Source: Acidimicrobiales bacterium
Lineage (GTDB): Bacteria; Actinomycetota; Acidimicrobiia; Acidimicrobiales; UBA8190
Direction of reading: 5' to 3'
Length of the DNA: 64,000 nucleotides
Assembly (NCBI GenBank): GCA_035531755.1
Contig: DATKSK010000031.1
Location: 19,027 to 83,026 of the forward strand
Positions 7,915-17,557 of this stretch are shown one piece after another. Under the pieces are notes generated by a model that was not told the origin of the DNA, did no database searches, and worked only from the letters and a program-made list of their open reading frames with translations. Every line of letters begins with the position of its first letter. The first letter of the stretch is position 1. Position numbers and translations under genes: made by a program.

Positions 7915-9293
7915 TGCGATCCGAGTCGGCGGACGAGCCTGACCGGGCGGTCCCCTCCATCGAGGAGATCGAGGACGCCGTCGTCGACGGTGACCGCCCG
8001 CTGGCCGCGGGGACGGCGATCTCGGCGTTGCGCAACCGCACCTTCCGGGTGGTCTTCCTCGGGGCCTTCGCCTCCAACATCGGCACCTGGATGCAGAACG
8101 TCGTCCTCGGCGCCTACGCCTACGACATCACCCGGTCGAGCACCTTCGTCGGGGTGATCATCTTCGCCCAGCTCGGCCCCGCGCTGCTGCTCGCCATGGT
8201 CGGTGGCCTCGTGGCCGACAGGGTCGACCGGAAGAAGCTGCTCATCGTCCTGTCGCTCGAGCAGCTGGTCTTCTCGCTCGTCCTGGCCCAGGTGGTCCGC
8301 GCCGCGTCACCGTCCCACGTCCTGCTGGTGGCGATGGTGGTCATGGTCGGCGTCGGCAGCGCCATGTTCGGTCCCGCCTACTCGGCCATCCTCCCCGGCC
8401 TCGTTCCCCGCAGCGACCTCGGGGGGGCCATCTCGCTGAACTCGGCCCAGATGAACGCGTCACGCGTCATCGGCCCCGCCGTCGGGGGCGTCGTCTTCCA
8501 CGCGGCCGGTCCGGCGTGGGTCTTCGCCGGCAATGCCGTGACCTACCTCTTCGTGGTGGGTGCCCTGATGGCCGTGCGACTGCCCGTGTTGCCCCGGTCG
8601 CAGCACGCCAGCCACTGGCGCGAGCTCACCGCGGGCATCACCACCGCCCGCCGGGACCGGGTCGTCGGGCGGTGCCTGGTCACCGTCTTCGCCTTCTCAC
8701 TGCTGGCGCTGGCCTTCATCGGCCAGATGCCCGTCGTGGCGGCGCACAACCTCGGGATCGACCCCCGGTCCGCAGACTACGGCATCCTCTACGCCTCGTT
8801 CGGCGTGGGCGCCCTCGTCGGCGCCATCTCGATCGGCACCGTGTTCGCCGGCACCTCCAAGGCGATGATCGTGCGGATCTGCCTGCTGTGCTACTCGGCA
8901 TCGTTGGCGGCGTTCGCCCTGCTGCGCGCCGCGCTGCCCGCCTACTTCGTGGTGGCGGTCGTCGGCGCCTTCTACTTCGCCTTCATCACCGCGCTGAACA
9001 CGGCCCTGCAGACCCGGTTGAGCGACGCCGTGCGCGGCCGCGTCATGGCCCTGTGGATCATGGGGTTCGGTGGGACCGTGGCGCTCGGCAACCTGATCAT
9101 CGGCCCGGTCGTGGCCGGCGTCGGGATCACGGCCGTCCTGCTCTTCGGTGCCGGTGTCGCCCTGCTCCTGGCGGGGTACGCCGACGTCAGGGCTCCGGCC
9201 GAAGGCGTCGGTGACACCGGACCGGCGATCCCCGGCCGGGACGGGGCGCCAAGGGGACGACCGGCAGGGACCCGGGGGTCCGGTCCTCCTTGA
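7914..9293 (+). CDS. MFS transporter, EntS-like (MFS_3) family
   Basis: A 459-residue inner-membrane permease with about 12 helices. The start of the domain, LRNRTFRVVFLGAFASNIGTW, followed by MQNVVLGAYAYDITRSS, is characteristic of the MFS_3 group (EntS-like drug or siderophore exporters). The loop 2-3 motif GGLVADRVDRKK is present. GTG 7914 is preferred over an upstream ATG at 7863 because a leaderless -10 lies 6 nt before it. The first 38 residues are acidic and cytosolic. The 3' end overlaps the tail of the convergent SGNH pseudogene by 107 bp. The substrate is not predictable. Confidence 0.82.
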   Translation: MRSESADEPDRAVPSIEEIEDAVVDGDRPLAAGTAISALRNRTFRVVFLGAFASNIGTWMQNVVLGAYAYDITRSSTFVGVIIFAQLGPALLLAMVGGLVADRVDRKKLLIVLSLEQLVFSLVLAQVVRAASPSHVLLVAMVVMVGVGSAMFGPAYSAILPGLVPRSDLGGAISLNSAQMNASRVIGPAVGGVVFHAAGPAWVFAGNAVTYLFVVGALMAVRLPVLPRSQHASHWRELTAGITTARRDRVVGRCLVTVFAFSLLALAFIGQMPVVAAHNLGIDPRSADYGILYASFGVGALVGAISIGTVFAGTSKAMIVRICLLCYSASLAAFALLRAALPAYFVVAVVGAFYFAFITALNTALQTRLSDAVRGRVMALWIMGFGGTVALGNLIIGPVVAGVGITAVLLFGAGVALLLAGYADVRAPAEGVGDTGPAIPGRDGAPRGRPAGTRGSGPP

Positions 9294-9870
9294 CCATCTT
9301 GTCGATCAAGGTGGCGATCAGGTCGTAGCCGGTGGTGTTGGCGTGGATGTTGCCGAGCTGGCAGTACCACGTCAGGTTGCACACCTGGGCGACGGCCTCC
9401 GGGACGGTGATCGACCCGAAGGGCGCCAGCGTGATCGTCGCCGTCTTCTTGAAGGCGGTGTACGCGCCCGTCTTCTTGGTGACGTCGATGAACTTGCCCT
9501 TCCCGCCGACCTTGTTCGCCGTCTTCAGGTACGGGTTGATGATGACCTTGAACGCCACCGGCGACTCGTTCACCAGCGTCTGACTGGCCGTGCTGGGCGG
9601 GAACGCCGGTGTGCCGCCGAGATCGACCCAGTCCCCGAGCAGGACGTCGGGGTAGGTCAGCCCGATGACGGGCACCTTCTTGCCCGCCTTGCCCCCGGTC
9701 AGGAGCGCGGTGCGCAGGTCCTGGGTCAGTGTGGGCACGTTCGCCTTGATCGAGCTGGCGACGTTGCCGACGCAGGTGATCGGAGACGAGGCGCTGGCGC
9801 ACGCGGTGACGCCCGGTGAACGTGAGGATCGAGGTCGTCGCACCATCCGGAGAGTTCGCAGGTGACAAGG
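9187..9870 (-). pseudogene. Deleted SGNH hydrolase paralogue
   Basis: The C-terminal half is clearly homologous to the hydrolase at 2664: VPVIGLTYPDVLLGDWV, then VAQVCNLTWYCQLGNIHANTTGYDLI. At the 5' end, SPDGATTSILTFTG matches block II, but it is joined out of frame to VTACASASS. The part carrying the block III GGND and about 45 residues is missing. The signal peptide and the GDSY block are absent. The frame also lacks the paralogue's stop and runs about 30 codons into the convergent MFS gene. It is a relic of a second SGNH copy. Confidence 0.8.
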
Positions 9871-10030
9871 GGTGCGCGCCTCGGGAAAGATCTCGCGCCG
9901 GCGGGCCGTCCCGGGGCGCATCGCCGACCCGGCTCGACCATCGGCGCCCGGAGAGGGGAGAATTTCGCGGCAACCTGTCGATCCGGCGGGGTGCCGTCCG
10001 TCGTACGGGCACACCGACCGAGGAGACACC

Positions 10031-10378
10031 ATGCGCTACGTGCTGATGATCTGCGACGACGAGGCCGCCCTGCTGGCCCGCAGACCGGAGGAGAACGCCG
10101 AGTTCCTGGGCGAGTACGGCGCCTTCGGCGAGGAGATGACCGCTCGCGGCGTGCTGCGCGACGGGAACCGGCTGCGCCCCACCAGCGACGCCACCACCGT
10201 GCGCGTGCGCGACGGCGAGGTGCTCACCGCCGACGGCCCCTTCGCCGAGACCAAGGAGCAGATCGGCGGCTACTACGTCGTCGACTGCAAGGACCTCGAC
10301 GAGGCCATCGAGGTGGCCTCGAAGATCCCCTCGGCGCGCATCGGGACCATCGAGGTCCGGCCCATCTGGGAGATGTAG
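10031..10378 (+). CDS. YCII/DGPF-family protein paired with ECF42 sigma factor
   Basis: A 115-residue single-domain protein. It carries the signature TADGPFAETKEQIGGYYVVDC around residues 70-90, which names the DGPF family (YCII-related alpha-beta fold). ATG 10031 is supported by GAGGAG 5 nt upstream. It ends directly before the TTG start of the ECF42 gene. DGPF proteins are the conserved genetic partners of ECF42 sigma factors and are thought to be targets or modulators. Their biochemical role is not settled. Confidence 0.88.
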   Translation: MRYVLMICDDEAALLARRPEENAEFLGEYGAFGEEMTARGVLRDGNRLRPTSDATTVRVRDGEVLTADGPFAETKEQIGGYYVVDCKDLDEAIEVASKIPSARIGTIEVRPIWEM

Positions 10379-11650
10379 TTGGACGACGTCGAGGCCGCGG
10401 TGGCTGGGGCCTTCCGAGACGAGTGGGGCCGTGTCGTCGCCACGCTCATCCGGACGACGGGGGACTGGGACCTGGCCGAGGAGTGCGCCCAGGATGCCTT
10501 CGCCCGGGCGCTGGCCCACTGGCCCCGGGCGGGCATCCCGGACAACCCCGGCGCGTGGCTCACGACCACGGCGCGCCACCGGGCCGTCGACCGTTTGCGC
10601 CGCCAGGCGGTTGGCGCCGCCAAGGCACGGGAGGCCGCGGTGACGGCACCGCCCGGCGGGCTCACGGACGGCGACGGCGACAACGACGGCAACAACGACG
10701 ACGACGACAGCGGCATCGTCGACGAGCGGCTCCGGCTCATCTTCACGTGCTGCCACCCGGCGCTGTCGCTGGAGGCCCGGGTGGCGCTCACCCTGCGGAC
10801 CCTGGCCGGCCTGACCACGGCCGAGATCGCCCGGGCGTTCCTGGTCCCCGAAGCCACCATGGCGCAGCGGCTGGTCCGGGCCAAGCGCAAGATCCGCAAC
10901 GCCGCCATCCCCTATCGCGTACCACCTGCGCACCTGCTGCCCGACCGGACGTCGGCCGTGCTCGCCGTGCTGTACCTGTTGTTCAACGAGGGTTACGCCG
11001 CCTCTTCGGGCGCGGACCTGGTGCGCTCCGGCCTGTGCGCCGAGGCCCTCCGCCTGGCATCGACGATGGCGGAGCTGATGCCCGACGAGCCCGAGGCGCT
11101 CGGCCTGCTGGCGCTCATGATGCTGCACGACGCCCGTCGGACCTCGCGCGTCGACGCCGCCGGTGACCTCGTGCCGCTCGACGAACAGGACCGGTCGCGC
11201 TGGGACGCCACCGGCATCGAGCGCGGCGTGGCCGTCCTCGAGTCGGCGCTGCGCCGGGGCGAGCACGGGCCCTATCAGGTACAGGCCGCCATCGCCGCCT
11301 GCCACGCCACGGCCCCCGACCCCGCGGCCACGGACTGGGGGCAGATCGCCCGCCTCTATCGCGAGCTGGGGCGGCTGGCCCCGTCCCCCGTGGTCGAGCT
11401 CAACCGCGCCGTGGCGGTCGCCATGGCCGACGGGCCGGCGGCCGGCCTGGCGCTCGTCGAACGGATCGAGTCCTCCGGCGCCCTGGGCCACTACCACCTG
11501 CTGCCGGCGACGCGCGCCGACCTTCTCCGCCGGCTCGACCGGCGTGACGAGGCCGCCGCCGCCTACCGCCGGGCGCTGGCGATGGCGGTGGGCGAGACAG
11601 AGCGGCGATACCTGGAACGCCGCCTGGCCGAGGTGCTCCCCGCGCCCTGA
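10379..11650 (+). CDS. ECF42-type RNA polymerase sigma factor with C-terminal TPR-like extension
   Basis: A 423-residue protein. Sigma region 2 (about 8-75) contains DWDLAEECAQDAFARALAHWP and AWLTTTARHRAVDRLRR. Region 4 (about 115-185) has the helix-turn-helix LTTAEIARAFLVPEATMAQRL. The long C-terminal part includes LYLLFNEGYAASSG and helical repeats, the hallmark of ECF42 factors, where the extension replaces an anti-sigma factor. The linker between regions 2 and 4 holds an unusual Asp/Asn-rich run (DGDGDNDGNNDDDDSG). It starts at TTG 10379 immediately after the DGPF stop, so the pair is probably translationally coupled. Confidence 0.9.
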   Translation: MDDVEAAVAGAFRDEWGRVVATLIRTTGDWDLAEECAQDAFARALAHWPRAGIPDNPGAWLTTTARHRAVDRLRRQAVGAAKAREAAVTAPPGGLTDGDGDNDGNNDDDDSGIVDERLRLIFTCCHPALSLEARVALTLRTLAGLTTAEIARAFLVPEATMAQRLVRAKRKIRNAAIPYRVPPAHLLPDRTSAVLAVLYLLFNEGYAASSGADLVRSGLCAEALRLASTMAELMPDEPEALGLLALMMLHDARRTSRVDAAGDLVPLDEQDRSRWDATGIERGVAVLESALRRGEHGPYQVQAAIAACHATAPDPAATDWGQIARLYRELGRLAPSPVVELNRAVAVAMADGPAAGLALVERIESSGALGHYHLLPATRADLLRRLDRRDEAAAAYRRALAMAVGETERRYLERRLAEVLPAP

Positions 11651-11700
11651 CGGGCCGGGGCTCCTACACTGCGCAGCGTGCCAGGGGCGGTGGCTGCACC

Positions 11701-14091
11701 GTGACGACACGCTCGCGTGCATGGGTGGTGGCAGCCTCCCTGGGCGCGCTGGCGTCGACGTTGGCCGGATGCGGCGGGGACTCGTCGACGGCGGCCACGC
11801 CACCGACATTGGCGGCGCCGCCGCCACCCAGTGGCCCGAGCGCGCTGGTGGACCCGTTCATGGGCACCGGCGTCGGCGGCCCCAGTGTGGGGAACATCGA
11901 CACCTTCCCCGGTGCCGACGTCCCGTTCGGGATGCTGCAGTGGAGCCCGGACACCTCCCCCGACCGGGCGCCCGGCGGGGGCTACTCCTATCGGGACTCC
12001 TCTGTCAGCGGCTTCAGCCTCACCCACATGAGCGGGCCCGGGTGCCCGGTGTACGGCGACATCCCGATCCTGCCCACCGTGGGCGCCATCGGCACCGACC
12101 CGGCGGCCACCCGGCTGCACTTCTCGCACCACACCGAGGTGGCGAACCCGGGCAGCTACGCCGTCACCGTGGGAGACCCTCCGGTGCGCGTCGAGCTGGC
12201 TGTCACCGCCCGGACGGGCCTGGGTCGCTTCACCTTCCCCGGGACCGGACCGGCCAACGTTCTGCTCAAGGTGGCCAACAGTGCCGCGGGGTCATCGCGC
12301 TCGGACGTCTCCGTCGTCGGCGACTCCACGGTGGAGGGGTCGGTCACGAGCGGGGGCTTCTGCGGCACCGGCGGCGCCTACCGCCTCTACTTCGCCGCCC
12401 GGTTCGACCGCCCCTTCCGCTCGTTCGGGACGTGGCACGGCCCCGCCGTGCACCCCGGCGCCAGGAAGAGCGCACAGCCGCGGTCGGGGGCCTACGTGTC
12501 GTTCGCGGGCTCCACGCGCGTGGTCGACATGCAGGTGGGTGTCTCGTTCGTGAGCACCGCCGATGCCCTCGGGAACCTGGCCGCCGAACGGCCCGGCTGG
12601 GGTATCGACGCCCTGCGGGCCAGGGCGACGGCCGTGTGGAACCAGTACCTCGGTCGGATCGCCGCCACCGGCGGGAGCGCGGCCGACGAGCGGACCTTCT
12701 ACTCGGCGCTGTACCGGTCCCTGCTCCATCCGAACGTCTTCGGCGACGACAACGGGGACTACATCGGCTTCGACGGTGCGGTCCACCGGTCGAGCGGGTA
12801 CACGCAGTACGCCAACTTCTCGAACTGGGACATCTACCGCAGCGAAGTGCCCCTGCTGGCCCTGATCGCGCCGACGCAGACGAGCGACATGGTGACGTCC
12901 CTCCTGGCGGACGCCGCACAGGGCGGCGGCCTCCCCAAGCTGCCCATGGCCAACGTCGAGAGCGCCCAGATGAACGGGGACTCCGCCGACCCCGTCATCG
13001 CGTCCGCCTACGCCCTCGGCGCCCGCGCCTTCGACGCTGCCGCCGCCCTGGGCGACATGGTCAAGGGGGCGACGGTACCCGGCGTGACCACCGACCGGTT
13101 CCCCGAGCGCCAGGACCTCCCGGAGTACCTCGCCCATGGCTACGTCGCGGCCGACCGGCGAGACCTGACGTCGCTCGACTACACCGTCGGCGCCTCCGAG
13201 ACCCTGGAGTACGCCATCGACGACTCCGCCCTCGCCCAGCTGGCCCTGGCCACCGGCCAGGCGGGCACGGCCAGGACGTTCGAGGCGCGCGCCCAGGACT
13301 GGCGGAACCTGGTCGACCCGGCGACCGGCTACCTCGCCGCCCGGCGCGCCGACGGGAGCTTCCCGCCCGGGCCCGCCTTCCAGCGCTCGCCGGTGCCGGG
13401 GATCGGCCAGGACGGCTTCGAGGAGGGCAACGCCATCCAGTACACGTGGAGCGTGCCCCAGAACCTCCGTGGGCTGTTCGACGCCCTGGGCGGCAACGCG
13501 GCGGTGGTCGGCAAGCTCGACACCTTCTTCACCGAGCTCGACACGAGCCGCAAGCAGCCCTACGACTGGGCGGGCAACGAGCCCGCGCTCGGCATCCCCT
13601 GGGAGTACGACTACGCGGGCGCACCCTGGCGGGCGCAGGACGTCGTCCGGCGCATCGCCACGTCGCTGTACTCGGCGAGCCCGGGCGGCGAGCCGGGCAA
13701 CGACGACCTCGGGGCGATGGCGTCGTGGTACGTATGGGCGGCGATGGGCCTGTACCCCGAGGTGCCGGGCCGGGGCGAGCTGGTGCTCGCCAGCCCCCTC
13801 TTCCCCCATGTGACGGTGACCCTCTCGAACGGGGACAGCATCGTCATCGATGCCCCGGGCGCGTCGGCCGCCGACCGCTACGTGCAGGGGCTGCAGGTGC
13901 AGGGTGTCACCGGCGTGCCCGAGGCGTGCACGTCGTCGTCCGCCGGCACGGGGTCCGCCGCCTACACCTGCCCGTGGTTGCCGTCGTCGGTCGTCTCGGG
14001 CGGGGGGCGCCTCGACTTCACGCTGGGCCCGGCACCCGACACCGCGTGGGGCACGGCGGCCGCCGAGGCGCCGCCGTCGTTCGGCGGCTGA
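11701..14091 (+). CDS. GH92 family alpha-mannosidase, secreted lipoprotein
   Basis: A 796-residue exported glycosidase. The signal peptide ends in the lipobox LAGC (Cys24), so it is probably a lipoprotein. An N-terminal beta-sandwich begins VDPFMGTGVGG..VGNIDTFPGADVPFGM and contains LTHMSGPGC. The catalytic (alpha/alpha)6 part has GNEPALGIPWEYDYAG and GNDDLGAMASWYVWAAMGLYP, matching the GH92 active-site signatures. GH92 enzymes are calcium-dependent exo-alpha-mannosidases. The start is GTG 11701. TACACT at 11665 may be its -10. It stands alone, without sugar-uptake genes beside it, so it likely trims mannose from environmental glycans or the cell's own mannosylated surface. Confidence 0.9.
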   Translation: MTTRSRAWVVAASLGALASTLAGCGGDSSTAATPPTLAAPPPPSGPSALVDPFMGTGVGGPSVGNIDTFPGADVPFGMLQWSPDTSPDRAPGGGYSYRDSSVSGFSLTHMSGPGCPVYGDIPILPTVGAIGTDPAATRLHFSHHTEVANPGSYAVTVGDPPVRVELAVTARTGLGRFTFPGTGPANVLLKVANSAAGSSRSDVSVVGDSTVEGSVTSGGFCGTGGAYRLYFAARFDRPFRSFGTWHGPAVHPGARKSAQPRSGAYVSFAGSTRVVDMQVGVSFVSTADALGNLAAERPGWGIDALRARATAVWNQYLGRIAATGGSAADERTFYSALYRSLLHPNVFGDDNGDYIGFDGAVHRSSGYTQYANFSNWDIYRSEVPLLALIAPTQTSDMVTSLLADAAQGGGLPKLPMANVESAQMNGDSADPVIASAYALGARAFDAAAALGDMVKGATVPGVTTDRFPERQDLPEYLAHGYVAADRRDLTSLDYTVGASETLEYAIDDSALAQLALATGQAGTARTFEARAQDWRNLVDPATGYLAARRADGSFPPGPAFQRSPVPGIGQDGFEEGNAIQYTWSVPQNLRGLFDALGGNAAVVGKLDTFFTELDTSRKQPYDWAGNEPALGIPWEYDYAGAPWRAQDVVRRIATSLYSASPGGEPGNDDLGAMASWYVWAAMGLYPEVPGRGELVLASPLFPHVTVTLSNGDSIVIDAPGASAADRYVQGLQVQGVTGVPEACTSSSAGTGSAAYTCPWLPSSVVSGGGRLDFTLGPAPDTAWGTAAAEAPPSFGG

Positions 14092-14180
14092 ACCGCGGAG
14101 GGATCCGGCTCGCGCCGTCCGGCCGCACGGACTAGAACCGGCTCCGGCGCCCCCGACGACGGGCGCGACGGGAGGCGGCC

Positions 14181-14921
14181 ATGGCCGAGGTGACGATCCA
14201 GACAGGACAGGGCGCCATGCCGGGCTACCTGGCGGTACCGACGGGCGACGGGCCCTGGCCCGGTGTCGTCGTCATCCACGACGCCCTGGGCATGGGCAAC
14301 GACCTGCGGCGTCAGGCCGACTGGCTGGCGGCGGAGGGCTACCTGACGGTGGCCCCCGACCTCTTCTACTGGGGAGGGATGATGGCCTGCCTCCGGACGG
14401 TCATGCGCGACGTGCGCAACCGGCGCGGCCGGACCTTCGACGACATCGAGGCGGCGCGCGCGTGGCTGGCCGGCCAGGAGCGCTGCACCGGGACGATCGG
14501 CGTCATCGGGTACTGCATGGGCGGCGGGTTCGCCCTGTTGCTCGCCCCCGACCACGGCTTCGCGGCGTCGAGCGTGAACTACGGCGCCGCCCCCAAGGAC
14601 GCATACACCGAGCGCTTCCTGGCCGGGGCGTGCCCGATCGTCGGGAGCTACGGGGCGAAGGACCGCTCGCTGCGCGGCGCCGCCGGGCGGCTCGAGCAGG
14701 CCCTCTCGGCCGTGGGGGTCGACCACGACGTGAAGGAGTACCCCGACGCGGGGCACTCCTTCCTCAACGACCACGACGCCGCCGGCGACCGCACGCCGGC
14801 GCTGTTCGTGGTGACCGGGAAGTTCATGGCCGCCGGCTACCACGAGCCCTCCGCCGTCGACGCCCGCCGGCGGATCGTCGAATTCTTCGGCAAGCACCTG
14901 AAGGTCCCGACGAGCACCTGA
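14181..14921 (+). CDS. Dienelactone hydrolase family protein
   Basis: A 246-residue alpha/beta hydrolase. The catalytic triad is visible: Cys in [11 protein letters not shown] (about residue 113), Asp in [12 protein letters not shown] and His in [10 protein letters not shown] Cys nucleophile in GYCMGG is typical of dienelactone hydrolases of aromatic catabolism, though many homologues act on other esters. ATG 14181 has GGGAGGCGG upstream. The 3' end contains a 20-bp tandem duplication that supplies the present stop codon, so the last two residues may be recent. Confidence 0.85.
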   Translation: MAEVTIQTGQGAMPGYLAVPTGDGPWPGVVVIHDALGMGNDLRRQADWLAAEGYLTVAPDLFYWGGMMACLRTVMRDVRNRRGRTFDDIEAARAWLAGQERCTGTIGVIGYCMGGGFALLLAPDHGFAASSVNYGAAPKDAYTERFLAGACPIVGSYGAKDRSLRGAAGRLEQALSAVGVDHDVKEYPDAGHSFLNDHDAAGDRTPALFVVTGKFMAAGYHEPSAVDARRRIVEFFGKHLKVPTST

Positions 14922-14932
14922 AGGTCCCGGCG
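14893..14932 (+). repeat. 20-bp tandem duplication over the hydrolase stop
   Basis: Two copies of a 20-bp unit starting agcacctgaaggtcccg, at 14893-14912 and 14913-14932, differing at one base. The TGA stop (14919-14921) is in the second copy. The first copy carries the same TGA out of frame, so the duplication changed the reading of the C-terminus. Confidence 0.9.
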
Positions 14933-15065
14933 CCCGAGCGCGGTGCCCGCGGGGGCGGCCTCGCCACCCGGGTGCCCGTGATCGGCTCCGGGTCCGCACC
15001 ACGACTACCCTGGCCGAGCGATTCGCGCCGCCCAGGGCGGGTGGCGGGCGCGACGGGGGTGTGCG

Positions 15066-17360
15066 GTGCGAGGGTTGACCACGACGCGACTCGCGGCTGC
15101 ACTGCTGGCGGGCGCGGTGGCGCTCGGTGTGACGGGCGTGGGCACCACCGGTGCGTCGGGGGCCTCGGGCCTCGCACCGTTCAAGGGCCACGGGTCGATC
15201 GAGGAGGCGTACGTGCTCGGGGCCACACCCGGGGCCCACCTCACCCTGGTGAACGGTGCCGGCTCCACCGTGGGCTCGGGCGTCGTGGACCGCCTCGGGA
15301 GCCTCATCGTCCGCAACCTGACGCCCGGCGGCGGGTTCCGGTTCGAGGAGTCGAACGGGAAGCGTCGCGCCACGGCACCGTTCTCGGTCCTGTCGACGAA
15401 GTCGACGCCGCCGGCGTCGTTCTACTCGTCGCAGCACCTCGAGGCGGGGTTGAACTACGTGCGCATGCGCGACGGCATCACCATCGCCGCCACGGTGCGC
15501 CTCCCGCCGGGCAAGACCCTGGCCGATGGGCCGTTCCCGACGGTGATCGAGTACTCCGGCTACGCCACGGCCGCGCCCCACAGCCTCATCGCCTCGCTCG
15601 AGGGCCAGGGCCAAGCGAACGACCCCCTGGTCCCCGACTCCGCCACCATCGTCGGTGGGGCCATCGCCCCCCTGCTCGGCTTCGCCTCGGTCAGCGTGCA
15701 GATGCGCGGGACGGGCTGCTCGGGGGGCGCCTTCGACCTTTTCGGGCTGCCCTCGGACTACGACGGTTACGACGTGATCCAGACGGTCGGGGCCCAGCCC
15801 TGGGCCCTGCACCACAAGGTGGGCATGGTCGGAATCTCGTACTCGGGCATCTCGCAGCTCGAGGTGGCGGGCACCGACCCGCCCGATCTGGCGGCCATCG
15901 CCCCGCTCAGCGCCACCGACGACCTGTTCTCCACCGGCTACCCGGGGGGCATCTACAACAACGGGTTCGCCAAGAGCTGGATCGCCGAGCGCATCCACGA
16001 CGCCCAGGCCGCACCGCACGGCGGCCAACCGTGGGCCGCGGCCGAGATCGACGCCGGTGACACCACGTGTCTCGCCAACCAGCGCCTGCACTTGGAGGCC
16101 CAGAAGCTCGCCGCGCTGGTGGGCCCAGGGCTGGCACGCGACCCCGCGCTGTTCGACCGCCGCTCCCCGGCGGTGTGGGCGTCGCACATCACCGTGCCCG
16201 TGTTCCTGGTGGGCGCACTCCAGGACGAGCAGACGGGCCCGCAGTGGCCCGCCCTCATCACCGCCCTGCGCCGCGACAAGAACGTCTACGCCACCATGCT
16301 CAACGGGACGCATATCGACTCGCTCGGCCCCGACACGGTCTCGCGCTGGCTCGAGTTCCTCGACATCTTCGTCGCCGGGAGGGTGCCGACACCGGCGCCG
16401 TTCCTGTCGCTGCTGGCGCCGGCGGTGTACGCCAACGCCACCGGCGGGGCGGCGTCCATGGCCCCGCCGGCCCTGCGCTTCATGACGGCGTCGTCGGTCA
16501 AGGACGCCAAGGCGTCCTTCGCCTCCCAGGACCCCCGGGTCCGGGTGCTCTTCGACAACGGGGGCGGGGACCTGGGCGCCGGGGCGCTCCAGCCCGCCTT
16601 CGAGGCCGACTACGCGTCGTGGCCGCCACGCGGGGCCGTCACCCGCTGGTTCCTCGGCGCCGGCGGCACCCTCTCCCCCACCCGCGGCGGCGGCGCCCCC
16701 GTGTCGTTCCGACCCGACCCCTCGGTGCGACCGACGACCGACCTGCCGTCGGGGAACGCCTGGGCCGCCCAGCCGCCCTACCGGTGGGCGCCGGTCCCGG
16801 CCGCCAACGGCATCGCCTTCGAGACGCCGGCGTTCACGGGCCCCACGACGATCGTGGGGCCCGCCAGCCTCGACCTGTGGCTCGAGTCGGCGGCGCACAG
16901 CACCGACCTGCAGGCCACGGTGACCGAGGTGCGCCCGGGCTCGACCGAGGAGGAGTACGTCACCTCGGGGTTCCTGCGCAGCCGCGACCGCACGCTCACC
17001 GCCGCGTCGACGACCCTCGACCCCGTGCCGACCTATCGCGGCAAGGACGAGCGGGACCTGCCGGCCGGGCGCTTCACGCTGGTGCGCATCCCGATCGACC
17101 CCATCGCGCACACCTTCCGGGCGGGCACCCGGCTACGAGTCGTGATCTCGGCGCCCGGCGGTGACCGGCCGTCGTGGGCGTTCGAGACCCCCGCCACGCA
17201 CGGGTCGGTGACCGACACGGTGTCGCTCCGCGGCGCCCAGGCGTCGTCGCTCGCCGTCAACGTCGTGAGCGGCGTCGTGCCCACGGCGGCGATGCCCGCC
17301 TGCGGGGCCCTGCGGGGGGAGCCGTGCCGCCCCTACGCCGCCCTGGGCAACCAGCACTAG
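15066..17360 (+). CDS. Secreted CocE/NonD-family S15 hydrolase
   Basis: A 764-residue protein with a signal peptide (LAAALLAGAVALGVTGV). After an N-terminal beta domain, the S15 alpha/beta-hydrolase domain has VQMRGTGCSGGAFDLFG and the nucleophile elbow GMVGISYSGISQLEV (catalytic Ser). The C-terminal jelly-roll domain of the X-Pro dipeptidyl-peptidase family starts near residue 580 (FETPAFTGPTTIVGPASLDLWL). Family members are acyl esterases or aminopeptidases; the substrate here is unknown. GTG 15066 is used; GTG 15061 is out of frame. A possible -10 TACCCT lies at about 15005. Its stop overlaps that of the convergent ferredoxin gene in the sequence CTAG. Confidence 0.85.
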   Translation: MRGLTTTRLAAALLAGAVALGVTGVGTTGASGASGLAPFKGHGSIEEAYVLGATPGAHLTLVNGAGSTVGSGVVDRLGSLIVRNLTPGGGFRFEESNGKRRATAPFSVLSTKSTPPASFYSSQHLEAGLNYVRMRDGITIAATVRLPPGKTLADGPFPTVIEYSGYATAAPHSLIASLEGQGQANDPLVPDSATIVGGAIAPLLGFASVSVQMRGTGCSGGAFDLFGLPSDYDGYDVIQTVGAQPWALHHKVGMVGISYSGISQLEVAGTDPPDLAAIAPLSATDDLFSTGYPGGIYNNGFAKSWIAERIHDAQAAPHGGQPWAAAEIDAGDTTCLANQRLHLEAQKLAALVGPGLARDPALFDRRSPAVWASHITVPVFLVGALQDEQTGPQWPALITALRRDKNVYATMLNGTHIDSLGPDTVSRWLEFLDIFVAGRVPTPAPFLSLLAPAVYANATGGAASMAPPALRFMTASSVKDAKASFASQDPRVRVLFDNGGGDLGAGALQPAFEADYASWPPRGAVTRWFLGAGGTLSPTRGGGAPVSFRPDPSVRPTTDLPSGNAWAAQPPYRWAPVPAANGIAFETPAFTGPTTIVGPASLDLWLESAAHSTDLQATVTEVRPGSTEEEYVTSGFLRSRDRTLTAASTTLDPVPTYRGKDERDLPAGRFTLVRIPIDPIAHTFRAGTRLRVVISAPGGDRPSWAFETPATHGSVTDTVSLRGAQASSLAVNVVSGVVPTAAMPACGALRGEPCRPYAALGNQH

Positions 17361-17557
17361 CCGCCGGCGTCCTCCTCGATGGCGAACTCGGGGCAGTTGG
17401 CGATGGCCAGTCGGGCTTTGTCCTCCAGGCCCGGAGGCACGGTCCCGTCGCCGACCACCGTGGACAAGCCGTAGTCGTCGATCTCGAAGAGCTCGGGGGC
17501 GAGCCCGTAGCAGCGGGCGTGGCCCTGGCACTTGTCGGGGTCGACGCGGATCCTCAT
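17357..17557 (-). CDS. 3Fe-4S ferredoxin partnering the P450
   Basis: A 66-residue ferredoxin. Cys10 and Cys16 (DKCQGHARCYGLAPELFEI) and Cys55 (ANCPEFAI) form the three-cysteine pattern of P450-associated [3Fe-4S] ferredoxins; the second Cys of a 4Fe-4S motif is replaced by His. It should carry electrons from a reductase to the P450. Its ATG overlaps the P450 stop (ATGA), so the two are co-translated. No ferredoxin reductase gene is nearby. Confidence 0.92.
   Translation of the reverse strand: MRIRVDPDKCQGHARCYGLAPELFEIDDYGLSTVVGDGTVPPGLEDKARLAIANCPEFAIEEDAGG

Noticed and set aside
8972..11827. 951-codon open frame on the minus strand
   Set aside because: Mostly a shadow of the MFS, DGPF and ECF42 genes. 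Only its 9800-region part (NSPDGATTSILTFTG) is meaningful, and that belongs to the SGNH pseudogene.
13962..17111. 1049-codon open frame on the minus strand
   Set aside because: It is antisense to well-supported genes (GH92, dienelactone hydrolase, S15) and shows Arg/Gly/Pro-rich shadow composition without any domain.
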